DNA of 32,143 nucleotides from Paenimyroides baculatum (lineage in GTDB: Bacteria > Bacteroidota > Bacteroidia > Flavobacteriales > Flavobacteriaceae), in assembly GCF_008629655.1 (NCBI RefSeq), contig NZ_VWSG01000018.1:1-32143 (forward strand), given 5' to 3'. The notes below the pieces were generated by a model. The model was not told the DNA's origin, searched no databases, and saw only the letters and a list, made by a program, of their open reading frames with translations. Shown piece by piece: positions 1 to 8,291 of the stretch. Position numbers and translations under genes: made by a program. The first letter of the stretch is position 1. Each line of letters opens with the position of its first letter.

Positions 1-123
1 AGTGATGCTGATGCTGCCGGCTGCCGTGCAGTTGTCTGTTGCGGCAAGTACTGCCGTAACTGGAATTTCCGATGGACATGAAACCGTTACATTCGCAGGT
101 AAAGTTCCCGTGAATACAGGTTT
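1..123. repeat. 123-bp exact direct repeat, copy A (cut by window edge)
   Basis: Bases 1-123 are identical to 1531-1653, with the first mismatch at 124 against 1654. The copy starts at the window edge, so the true repeat may be longer to the left. It encodes 41 residues of the tenth visible HYR module, from K-P-V-F-T-G-T-L-P to G-S-I-S-I-T, in the same frame as copy B. Confidence 0.97.
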
Positions 124-3100
124 AGCCGTATCTTCTATGGTGAAAACCGCCGTTGTTGAAGAAGCATTCCCACAAGCATCTGTTGCTGTGAAAATAACTT
201 CTACACTTCCTGCACTACCGCAAGAAGCTACAAAGTTGGCAGCTGCATAATTGTTTGTCCATGTAACTCCGCCGCAGTTGTCTGTTGAAACGGAGCCTCC
301 ATGACTTGCAAGCCATGCGTTTAAAGCCGTTGTGTTACCAGATCCGTCACACTGTACCGTAATGCTTTGCGCATTGGTGGTTATGGCAGGTGCGGTTTGG
401 TCGTTCACCGTTATTATCTGAGTATGGCTTGTCGTGTTACCACATACGTCGGTTGCCGTCCATACTCTGGTTAAAGTAAAGTTATTTGCACAAGTTCCTG
501 CTGTGGTGGTCTCAACCAGTGTTACCGTTGCCGTACCACAGTTATCTGTTGCTGTTAATACTGCTGGTGCAGGTATTTCCGATGCGCAAGATACCGTTAC
601 TGCAGCTGCAGGTAATGAACCTACAAAGGTTGGTGCAACAGTATCGGTTACCGTTACCGTAGCCTGAACGGTAGATGCATTTCCACATGAATCTGTTGCT
701 GTAAAGGTTACCAAAGCACTGCCCGTGTTGGCACATGCTCCCGTTAAACCATTATAGTTATGACTCCAGGTTATTGTTCCGCAAGCGTCGGTCGCAGTCG
801 CGCCTCCATTGTTTTGAAGCCAGTTGGTTATCTGTGCATTCACATCGTTACCGCAAACAAGACTTAAGTTTGAAGCTGTAGTTACTACAGGAGCAACCTT
901 GTCTGTTATCTTAAATTCTGCCTGATCAGCAGAGGTATTGCCGCATAAGTCGGTTGCAATAAAGTTAACGATGATAGTTTTAGATCCGCCACATGTTGTA
1001 TTGGTGTCTTCTATCTGATAACTCAAGGCTACAGTACCGCAATTATCCGTTGCCACTGCACCTCCGTAAGATGCAAGCCATGCGTTGAACGCCGAAACGT
1101 TACCTGCTCCGTCACATTCTACCTCCTGATCTCCAGGTGCTGTTGTAAATACAGGTTTGGTTTTATCGTCTACCGTTATGGTCTGCGTGTGTACAGTTGT
1201 GTTGCCGCAGCTGTCTGCAGCTGTCCATGTTCTGGTCAGTACATATGCATTCGCACATGATCCCGATACCCTTGTCTCGTTAAAGGTAACTGTTGCAGTT
1301 CCGCAGTTATCCGTTGCAGTCAGTGTTACCGCTGATGGTACTTCTGTTGAACACGAATAAGTCGCGTTCACAGGTAATGTACCTACAAATACAGGTTTGG
1401 TTTTGTCTTCTACAGTGATTAACTGTACGTGCGTGGTAAAGTTACCGCACGCATCGGTCGCCGTATAAGTTCGTGTTACCTTGTAATTGTTCGCACAGCT
1501 TGGACTCACATCAGAAACAACATCGCTTACAGTGATGCTGATGCTGCCGGCTGCCGTGCAGTTGTCTGTTGCGGCAAGTACTGCCGTAACTGGAATTTCC
1601 GATGGACATGAAACCGTTACATTCGCAGGTAAAGTTCCCGTGAATACAGGTTTTTCTGTATCTGCTACCGTAATCTTTTGTACATGGCTAGCCGTATTTC
1701 CACAAGCATCCGTCGCAGTCCATGTTCTTGTACGAACATAGCTGCTTGTACAATTTCCGGCAACAGTGGTTTCGTTAAACACAACTGTGGCGCTACCACA
1801 GTTGTCTGTAGCAGTTACAGTTGGCACAGTTGGCAGCGCTGCCGAACAAGATATGGTTATATCTGCAGGTAAAATGCCATTAAATGTAGGTTTTACGGTA
1901 TCTGTAACTGTTATAACCTGTGTATGTGAAATTGTGTTTCCACAAACATCAGTAGCAGTCCATACTCTGGTAAGCGTGTAACTGTTCGGACAAGAACCGT
2001 CTGTTCTTGTCTGATTCATTACAACAGTCGGCGTACCACAATTATCAGTAGCCGTTAAAGTTGCGGCTACAGGAACATTATCACAGCTAACTGTTATATT
2101 CGCAGGTAATGTACCTACAAAAACAGGAGCAATATTATCATTTACTGTAATTACCTGTGTATGCGTTACCGCATTTCCACAAGAATCTGTCGCTGTCCAG
2201 GTTCTTGTTATAGTTAATTTGTTTGCACAGGTTCCTGTAATTGTACTCTGTCCAAATGTTACTACTGCAGTACCGCAGTTATCAGTAGCTGTTAGAGCAG
2301 CAGCAGCAGGTATTGCAGATGCGCATGATACCGTTAGATCTTGTGGTAAAGCACCGTTGAACACAGGTGCTACATTATCGGTTATACGGACTGTGCGAGT
2401 ACAAGTTGCCGTATTCCCCATAGCGTCTTTTACAGTGAAAGTTCTGGTAAATTCTCGATATCTGCCAGTAGCAGGACCGGCGCAGGTACCTATTGCACTA
2501 TCAACATAGGTAGTGGTAGTAGGTCCGCATGAACTAACAATAGTTGGGTAATGAGCTTGAAGAGGTGGATAATTACTTGTTGAATTACTTCCGTTACAAG
2601 CAAAGTTTATAACCGCTGTCGGACAATTAGCAATTACTAATGTACAGCATATTGGCGCGGCACCCGTAACATTTAACGGAGTACAATTATTAGCATCTGT
2701 AAAAGTTACGTTATAAGGTGTTCCTGAACCTAAAATAGGGGTAGTTGCCGGAATTGCAGCAGACGTCCATACATTACCTGAAAAAGTACCCGGATAACCT
2801 GTTGACCCCGGATCAACTGTAAAGGGAGCTGTTCCAGTCAGTGTTACCTGTACCTGGTAAGTTTGATTGTTTACTGAACAAATTGTTGTAACCGAACCAG
2901 ACAAGCTGTTGGTTTTTAGTGTTACCGTAATGGTACCAATATTACTTTTACACGTACCGTCTACTATAAATCTATTTACTGCATAGTAAGTTCTTCCATT
3001 TACTAACGGTGTATTTAAAGGTATGCGGTTTGCCGGAAGATCTGATGTTGCTTCCTGCAAATTTTCATACCAGTCTATATGAAATACATTTGTAGTAGCT

Positions 3101-6100
3101 GCAAAAGGAATGTCTGCCACAGTTGGTACACCTCCACTTACCGTCGGATTACAAATTACCGGTGACTGATTCGCAGGCACGATCGCCAATGCAGAATCCA
3201 CAGGTAATTCCATAATCGTCGTATTCTCAAAAAGCACCTGATCAATCCCTGTATTAGAACAATTTGGGATAGGTGTACATGCAGCTACCGCAATATTCTG
3301 ATAAACAGAAATTGTGATATCTCCAAAATTATGGTCACACTGTAATGCTGTTTGATTATTTAAAGTATATTTTAACGGAACATTTTCAAATTTAAGAGAC
3401 TGCGACACTGCGATAGTCTGACCAGTCTTAATTTTATAAACGTATCCTCTGTTCGGATCCAAGCCAATGTAATCTACCTTTCCTGCAGGAAGCAGGTAAG
3501 TCGCAGGATTTCCTACAATACTCCAACCAGCAGGTAGTTTAAGAGCAACATTATAATCGGAAGTTACAACGTCATTCACATTAAATTGACCTGAGTTCAC
3601 AATTTCCGCATTATAAACAGATCTTAAAACACCCCCGGTTGTAAGAACAGGATCTAATACAACACTGCTTGTGCCTACTTCCCTTAATTCTGGGAATGAG
3701 TCAGAACCGCCCGCTATAATCAACCTTCTGGTTGTTGCTGGAGTTATATTAGTTACCGCTGTTCCGCAACTGTTAGTTGCCGATGGTGTAGCAGTATGCT
3801 TACTACCACTTTTAAAGTCACAACTGTTCACCCTGAAGTAAATACGCACACTTACTCTTTGAGCAGAGTTTAACAGTACCGTATTAGGAAGCGTAATTTC
3901 CAATTCATTACTACCATTAATGGCTGTATTACTGCCATTAATGGTAGTAAATCCAGAGGCAGTGCCGCCGTTTGCGTTAAATACTGCACTATATTCAAAT
4001 GAATCATCGAATACAAGTCCTGGAGCCGTGTTCAGTGGAATTTTTATTTTCAGGTTTCCAAGCTGGGTATCTCCACCATTATGTAATCTTACCGTATACC
4101 AAATTCTACCGCAAAGGTCTGGCTTAACCGTAGAATTTCCATTAAACTGATCAAAAAGTTCTGTCTGCAGTACATTTGCTATTGTTTTATGTGTAAGAAC
4201 CTTGTCTGGTAATGTACATACCGATGTATTAATAGTTGCAGGATATGCATTTGAAACGCAATTATATCCTGAAGTAAGTGTTAGACTATTCACCGTACAT
4301 CCAACAACAGAAGCTTTTATTAAATAAAACTTAGCACTGTTAGCACTGAAATCACCTAATTGATAAATATTTCCTACAGGCATAACTGTACTTCCTGAAA
4401 CTGCTCCATATCCTGAAACTAGTTCTACGGAAGATATAGCAAGTACACCTGTTTTTTTAGCAAACCATACACTATTAAAGTCTCTTGTACCTGAAGCACC
4501 TACTCGTACCACCCAAGAAACTTGTGTACCGTCTGGGCTTAAAGTTCCTAAAAGACTGTTGTTAGATGTCTGCAGAGTCAGCGAACCTATACCTGTATTG
4601 TATGTCAGATTCTGCGAATTAGAATAAGGCGTTGTTAAGCCCGCACCATCTACAATGTTCCCGTTCATAACAACTTGAACGTTTTGCACCGCACCGGTAT
4701 TTACTGGTTCACATGCAGAAACAGATACTGTAGGTGTCAATCTCAATTCAAAACCTTCATCTAAATAAGCTATGCCGTTACCTACGCCTAAAGTCTTTTC
4801 TGTAATATCAGTTAATGCTTGCGTAAGATTCAATGTATAGTTTCCGTTTGTTACATTTGTAACAGGTACATCAACAAAATTATTACTCCCCATCCAAGGC
4901 TGGTTTGCAACTGTTACCCTAATATTTGTAAGCGTTATATATGCCGGTACTTGGAAAACAGCATTTGTTGGTGCAAAAATTCTGCGATATTCCTGTTGGA
5001 AAATGGCATCCTGATTGTTGAATCCCAAGATACCCGCAGTAAAAATGACTGTATTTGTATTATTGCTGCAATTAACAAAATTTGCAGAAGCGCCTCTAAA
5101 ACTATAATTAGTTGTTACGTAAAATCCTGTAGCAGTATATGTTCTACCGCATAGTATACCTTCTCCTGTACCATCAACCAGATAAGATTTTGCAGGGAAC
5201 TGTTTTAAACCGGTTCCCGAATTTCCTGCCTTAATCTGTATGGACATTCGTATATTATCATTATTTAAAAACGAGCCTGCCGGCAAAACAAACTGCATTA
5301 CATAGCTAGTAGCCGTTTCAGTAACTGTCGCATTCGATGTAATATTTACTCCGTTTCTAACTACTTTTCCTGATCCAGTAACCAATACTGCATTTACGCT
5401 TGGATCTTTTTCTACAACAAAACGAACCGTATTAAAACTGTTTGCCGTTGTATTTACAATAGTTGCATCCTGATAAACTTCAAGAATGTCACCTTTGTAA
5501 AAAGTTCTGAAATCTCCTGCAACACTGGGAGTACCAACTGCAGGTACACCAGATACGCTAACAGCATGACCAACTGTTAGTCTTTTAATGCCCGCAGGTC
5601 CGTTCTGCATACCGTCAGGGCAGGGACCTCCATCGCAATAACCTTTAAGATCGGTTTGATTGCAGCGAAAAACTACAGATGTACAGTCAACACCGTTGTT
5701 AACCTTTATAATTTCGCCACCTACACGGTACCATAAATTGTCAAGATTTGCAGGACAACTGAAACTCAGCGGAAACTGCATGCGTAAAAAAGATAAGTTT
5801 AGGCTGCCCGAAACCCAAGGGGCAGAGCCATAAGTAAATGTAACGGTATATTTTTTTGTACCTGCTATGTTTACTGCAGTTACACCATTAAATGAGAATC
5901 CTGCAGTATTAAGGTCTGCGGCCAGTTCCACGGTGATTACAAATTTATCCCCAATCTTCAGTTGCGTTGATGGAATTACCGTGTTCATAAACAGGTAATC
6001 AGCTGTATATGCCTGCCCTGCTACAATATCTACCTCCCCTATGTGCATTCCTCCGTAACTGTACGAAACTTCACTGCTTACAACTCTCCCCGTAGTAATA

Positions 6101-7401
6101 GGTGCACATGCACCCGTATATGTATAAGAAGCATTAAAGTAATTTTGTCCGGTGCCGAATTGTTCCGGTGCAGACAAACATGAAGCCGGCGTTCCGGTTG
6201 GAGCTCCGTAATATTGGAAAAAACTAACCACTGCATTTGCACCGCCAGCAATAGCAGGAAGCTGTATTTTAACAGTCTTTGGATTTGTACCCGGTGTAAC
6301 AGTAAATACAGCAGGGTTACCATTTACAGTAATACCGCTGGTACTAATATATCCCAAAAGATCCTGTGTTCCAATTTCAAACTCTATAACACCGGTCGCA
6401 GCGCTTCCTGTATTGGTTACAGTCCACGTATTTTGTCCTAGACCATTAAAGCAGTTAATCACCGGTTGTGCAGCTGTTATACTAAGCTGTGGCGCATTCG
6501 GTGTATTTAGGTTAATTATATGGGTAGCCGTACTGTTTACAGCAGCATCCGTACATTTGGTTGAGCAACCATAAAAAACTTCATAATTTGTTGGTGTTAA
6601 TGCACAACTAACTATTTGTACTTTTTCTTTAAATGAAAGCGTTTCCCCACTTTTAAACTTTAGATTGGCATTAGCGCCAGAGAAAATCAACTGATTTCCA
6701 CTTACTGTAACTACCCACCCTAATGATGTAAGTGATGAGTAGTCATAAGATACCTGACTAAGCCCTCCTCCAAGTATGCGTTCAAATGTAAAAACGGGTA
6801 ATTCCCCATTTCCCTGGTTCCGAATAGAAATGGTTCTTTCTACTACGTCATTTATATTTCCTATAATGGGATTTGGCGTTACATCTATCCTTAATACAGC
6901 ATATCTAATATTTATGGTTTCGCTGCTTTTAGGTACAATAACACCTGTACATCCTTGCAAGGTATAGCTTACCGAAGGGTCTGTAATAGTAGAACTAATA
7001 GCACTGCAAAGTGCTTTCGCATTATAAGTTACCTCAATTTCCTGCGAAGCAGGTCCTGAGGGGATATTTACATCAACAGTAACTTCTTGAGTCGTCTGGC
7101 CCGATACAGTTGCCGGTACCCCGCCAACTTTCACAGAGCCGCTTTCCAATTCAAATCCGGTTGGAAGCTCTATTTTAAGCTTTCCGTTCGGGCAAGCAGT
7201 ACTTCCCCTACCGATTTTAACAGTAAACTGCTGGTAGTCCGAACAGACATCAAGTACTGGAACAGCACTGTCTGTGACAAGTGTTTGCGCCTGCAAATGT
7301 CCTGTCTGCAACAATAGAAATGAAAAAAGCATTGCCAGTAACAGCATTCTGCAATTTTTCACTACAGCAGCAAACTGCATAAACGTAGTTTTACAATTCA
7401 T
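1..7401 (-). CDS. Giant secreted adhesin with HYR-like repeat array (3' end beyond the window)
   Basis: I read the frame codon by codon from the ATG at 7399-7401 down to base 1 and found no stop, so 2467 codons are visible and the gene continues past the left edge. The N-terminus is a Sec signal peptide: a basic n-region, a hydrophobic core (residues about 19-35) and probable cleavage after LQA before QTLV. Residues about 40-1660 are beta-rich, Asn/Thr/Ser/Val-rich modules with scattered cysteines, like the DUF11/Ig-like stalks of flavobacterial adhesins. From about residue 1670 comes a tandem array of HYR-like modules. A T9SS C-terminal sorting domain would lie outside the window, so export by T9SS is inferred from family precedent only. 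No clear Shine-Dalgarno precedes the start, and the gene begins 41 nt after a small secreted ORF, so they may be co-transcribed. An alternative start is the ATG at 7378-7380. The reading frame is certain; the ligand is unknown. Confidence 0.93.
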   Translation of the reverse strand, partial: MNCKTTFMQFAAVVKNCRMLLLAMLFSFLLLQTGHLQAQTLVTDSAVPVLDVCSDYQQFTVKIGRGSTACPNGKLKIELPTGFELESGSVKVGGVPATVSGQTTQEVTVDVNIPSGPASQEIEVTYNAKALCSAISSTITDPSVSYTLQGCTGVIVPKSSETINIRYAVLRIDVTPNPIIGNINDVVERTISIRNQGNGELPVFTFERILGGGLSQVSYDYSSLTSLGWVVTVSGNQLIFSGANANLKFKSGETLSFKEKVQIVSCALTPTNYEVFYGCSTKCTDAAVNSTATHIINLNTPNAPQLSITAAQPVINCFNGLGQNTWTVTNTGSAATGVIEFEIGTQDLLGYISTSGITVNGNPAVFTVTPGTNPKTVKIQLPAIAGGANAVVSFFQYYGAPTGTPASCLSAPEQFGTGQNYFNASYTYTGACAPITTGRVVSSEVSYSYGGMHIGEVDIVAGQAYTADYLFMNTVIPSTQLKIGDKFVITVELAADLNTAGFSFNGVTAVNIAGTKKYTVTFTYGSAPWVSGSLNLSFLRMQFPLSFSCPANLDNLWYRVGGEIIKVNNGVDCTSVVFRCNQTDLKGYCDGGPCPDGMQNGPAGIKRLTVGHAVSVSGVPAVGTPSVAGDFRTFYKGDILEVYQDATIVNTTANSFNTVRFVVEKDPSVNAVLVTGSGKVVRNGVNITSNATVTETATSYVMQFVLPAGSFLNNDNIRMSIQIKAGNSGTGLKQFPAKSYLVDGTGEGILCGRTYTATGFYVTTNYSFRGASANFVNCSNNTNTVIFTAGILGFNNQDAIFQQEYRRIFAPTNAVFQVPAYITLTNIRVTVANQPWMGSNNFVDVPVTNVTNGNYTLNLTQALTDITEKTLGVGNGIAYLDEGFELRLTPTVSVSACEPVNTGAVQNVQVVMNGNIVDGAGLTTPYSNSQNLTYNTGIGSLTLQTSNNSLLGTLSPDGTQVSWVVRVGASGTRDFNSVWFAKKTGVLAISSVELVSGYGAVSGSTVMPVGNIYQLGDFSANSAKFYLIKASVVGCTVNSLTLTSGYNCVSNAYPATINTSVCTLPDKVLTHKTIANVLQTELFDQFNGNSTVKPDLCGRIWYTVRLHNGGDTQLGNLKIKIPLNTAPGLVFDDSFEYSAVFNANGGTASGFTTINGSNTAINGSNELEITLPNTVLLNSAQRVSVRIYFRVNSCDFKSGSKHTATPSATNSCGTAVTNITPATTRRLIIAGGSDSFPELREVGTSSVVLDPVLTTGGVLRSVYNAEIVNSGQFNVNDVVTSDYNVALKLPAGWSIVGNPATYLLPAGKVDYIGLDPNRGYVYKIKTGQTIAVSQSLKFENVPLKYTLNNQTALQCDHNFGDITISVYQNIAVAACTPIPNCSNTGIDQVLFENTTIMELPVDSALAIVPANQSPVICNPTVSGGVPTVADIPFAATTNVFHIDWYENLQEATSDLPANRIPLNTPLVNGRTYYAVNRFIVDGTCKSNIGTITVTLKTNSLSGSVTTICSVNNQTYQVQVTLTGTAPFTVDPGSTGYPGTFSGNVWTSAAIPATTPILGSGTPYNVTFTDANNCTPLNVTGAAPICCTLVIANCPTAVINFACNGSNSTSNYPPLQAHYPTIVSSCGPTTTTYVDSAIGTCAGPATGRYREFTRTFTVKDAMGNTATCTRTVRITDNVAPVFNGALPQDLTVSCASAIPAAAALTATDNCGTAVVTFGQSTITGTCANKLTITRTWTATDSCGNAVTHTQVITVNDNIAPVFVGTLPANITVSCDNVPVAATLTATDNCGTPTVVMNQTRTDGSCPNSYTLTRVWTATDVCGNTISHTQVITVTDTVKPTFNGILPADITISCSAALPTVPTVTATDNCGSATVVFNETTVAGNCTSSYVRTRTWTATDACGNTASHVQKITVADTEKPVFTGTLPANVTVSCPSEIPVTAVLAATDNCTAAGSISITVSDVVSDVSPSCANNYKVTRTYTATDACGNFTTHVQLITVEDKTKPVFVGTLPVNATYSCSTEVPSAVTLTATDNCGTATVTFNETRVSGSCANAYVLTRTWTAADSCGNTTVHTQTITVDDKTKPVFTTAPGDQEVECDGAGNVSAFNAWLASYGGAVATDNCGTVALSYQIEDTNTTCGGSKTIIVNFIATDLCGNTSADQAEFKITDKVAPVVTTASNLSLVCGNDVNAQITNWLQNNGGATATDACGTITWSHNYNGLTGACANTGSALVTFTATDSCGNASTVQATVTVTDTVAPTFVGSLPAAAVTVSCASEIPAPAVLTATDNCGTATVTLVETTTAGTCANNFTLTRVWTATDVCGNTTSHTQIITVNDQTAPAITTNAQSITVQCDGSGNTTALNAWLASHGGSVSTDNCGGVTWTNNYAAANFVASCGSAGSVEVIFTATDACGNASSTTAVFTIEDTAKPVFTGTLPANVTVSCPSEIPVTAVLAATDNCTAAGSISIT
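1531..1653. repeat. 123-bp exact direct repeat, copy B
   Basis: This copy is identical to bases 1-123 and lies 1530 bp (510 codons) away, so exchange between the copies would preserve the reading frame. It lies in the fourth complete HYR module. Neighbouring modules are clearly diverged at DNA level, so identity here points to recent duplication or gene conversion. Confidence 0.97.
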
Positions 7402-7442
7402 AAAAAAGTATGTTTAATTAAGTATGTGATTCAAGATAAATT

Positions 7443-7781
7443 TTAAATTGTGGCTGATAAGAATCTAGCTGCTACAACATCATAAAAAGAGTACGTATCG
7501 CTTAAAAGTATCTTATCTACTAGTGCGGAAGTAGTGCTTTGCATCACTAATGACAAACGCAGTTTAGCACAGGTTTTGTCGGTAATTTTTACTGATGATC
7601 CATTTGAGATGGAATTGATCTTTAAATCTTTTTTTAATACACCAGATAGTAATTTTTCTTTACTTTTTTCACACGTTAATAAGTTTGTAGATGTTATAGG
7701 TCTTACCACACCAATACCTACTTGTGCACTTATTACTAAAAAAAATAGTACGCCCCCAAGCAATAATAATATTTTTTTCAT
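7443..7781 (-). CDS. Small secreted protein with AQVGIG-type N-terminus
   Basis: From the ATG at 7779-7781 this encodes 112 residues. A TTG two codons upstream could also start the frame, but the ATG gives a compact signal peptide: MKK, a long Leu/Val/Phe core, then cleavage before AQVGIG. The mature part is about 92 residues, Lys/Ser/Thr-rich with two cysteines (L-T-C-E and K-T-C-A), and has no domain I recognise. The AQVGIG junction is shared with 20221-22722, approximately with 19540-20154, and with the remnant at 29289-29387. The stop is 41 nt before the start of the giant adhesin on the same strand, so a two-gene operon is plausible. An overlapping 91-codon plus-strand ORF lacks any such signal and is treated as a shadow. 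The function is unknown. Confidence 0.6.
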   Translation of the reverse strand: MKKILLLLGGVLFFLVISAQVGIGVVRPITSTNLLTCEKSKEKLLSGVLKKDLKINSISNGSSVKITDKTCAKLRLSLVMQSTTSALVDKILLSDTYSFYDVVAARFLSATI

Positions 7782-7869
7782 ATACAAAGATTCTATGGCT
7801 AAATTTTGAAACTTATCTAAAATGAATTTTTATTACGTTTCCTATTAACCAAATTTTAAAGTTGCTTTT

Positions 7870-7884
7870 CCTTTTATTAAAAGG
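7870..7884. repeat. 15-bp palindrome CCTTTTA-T-TAAAAGG
   Basis: Two perfect 7-bp arms surround one central base, about 90 bp upstream of the small secreted gene. With so short a loop it is more likely a dimeric protein-binding site than an RNA hairpin. It is AT-rich and could be chance. Confidence 0.35.
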
Positions 7885-8198
7885 ATCCAGCTGTTTATGT
7901 TGCTAAATTTAAAAAATCACAATTCTAAATATTTTACCTTTTAGTTCCCCAATTGTAATTTTTTTACTATATTTATAATATGATACATGATAAACGATCG
8001 AAAGTATGTTTAAAATTTCGAATCTGTTTTTTAACAATACACTAAAAGTTGTGCAGTTTTTAAATATGTATAATTTTACGTGGCGAAATTCGTTATATAT
8101 TTTATAACCTGCGCTTTATAAGTAGGTAGTTATAAGGTAGTATTTGATTAAATTTTGACTACCCATCGTGTAGCTCATATTTAAAAACCTCATTCACA

Positions 8199-8262
8199 AC
8201 AACATACCACATGCTTTATTAAATTTTCTTAAATGTAAAAAACTGTTGAATTGGTATGTTGT
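8199..8262. promoter_or_regulatory. Inverted repeat, possible operator of the TPR/LuxR gene
   Basis: ACAACATACCA at 8199-8209 is the exact reverse complement of TGGTATGTTGT at 8252-8262, giving 11-bp arms separated by 42 bp. The right arm falls between the proposed -33 and -7 elements, where a bound protein would affect transcription. The role is inferred from position only. A regulator dimer bridging both half-sites is the simplest reading. Confidence 0.45.
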
Positions 8263-8276
8263 AATTACTATTTTTG
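8244..8276 (+). promoter_or_regulatory. Bacteroidota-type promoter for the TPR/LuxR gene
   Basis: A -33-like TTG at 8246-8248 (context TGTTG) is followed 20 nt later by TATTTTTG at 8269-8276, a full match to TAnnTTTG. The ATG at 8292 would leave a leader of roughly 10 nt. Confidence 0.5.
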
Positions 8277-8291
8277 TTGAAAATAATTTTA

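Larger units (their letters stand above)
1..2394 (-). repeat. Tandem array of about ten HYR-like modules inside the giant adhesin
   Basis: Translated on the minus strand, the segment repeats about every 240-255 nt. Each module starts near D-x-x-x-P-V-F-x-G-x-L-P, followed by T-V-S-C, A-T-D-N-C-G, an S-C-A-N-like Cys, R-T-W-T-A-T-D-x-C-G-N and a closing I-T-V. Approximate module starts on the plus-strand scale are 2394, 2156, 1918, 1676, 1430, 1190, 910, 670, 420 and 160. Two versions alternate: a short one of about 80 residues, and a long one (starting near 1190, 910 and 420) with an inserted W-L-x-x-x-G-G motif and no G-x-L-P. The conserved Asp-Asn-Cys-Gly and Asp-x-Cys-Gly-Asn motifs suggest disulphide-stabilised Ig-like beta-sandwiches (inference). 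Confidence 0.85.
7782..8291. other. Divergent intergenic control region
   Basis: This 510-bp AT-rich stretch has no convincing ORF. It separates the minus-strand small secreted gene and adhesin from the plus-strand TPR/LuxR regulator, so it must carry promoters for both. It contains a 15-bp palindrome (7870-7884), an 11-bp inverted repeat (8199-8209 with 8252-8262) and a promoter-like sequence (8244-8276). No clear minus-strand promoter could be picked out. Confidence 0.7.

Noticed and set aside
1..2394. Regular spacing of similar DNA segments that could suggest a CRISPR or other DNA repeat array
   Set aside because: The period is 240-255 nt, the similarity follows codons, and the segment is coding throughout; it is a protein repeat.
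3912..3950. Doubled palindromic CCATTAATGG motif
   Set aside because: It lies inside the giant adhesin frame and encodes the peptide repeat I-N-G-S-N; no regulatory role is needed to explain it.
1..7400. Many plus-strand ORFs of 60-130 codons, such as 2-250, 1487-1741, 2219-2509, 4819-5154 and 6214-6441
   Set aside because: They lie antisense to a frame that is open for 2467 codons. In the repeat array they look alike only because the minus-strand modules repeat; they have no signal peptides, domains or spacing of real genes.
7534..7809. 91-codon plus-strand ORF
   Set aside because: It overlaps the minus-strand ORF that has a clear signal peptide with an AQVGIG start; the plus-strand product has no such feature.
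8136..8163. GGTAGT and ACTACC inverted hexamers upstream of the TPR/LuxR gene
   Set aside because: Six-base arms with a 16-nt spacer are too short to stand out; the 11-bp repeat nearby is much stronger.
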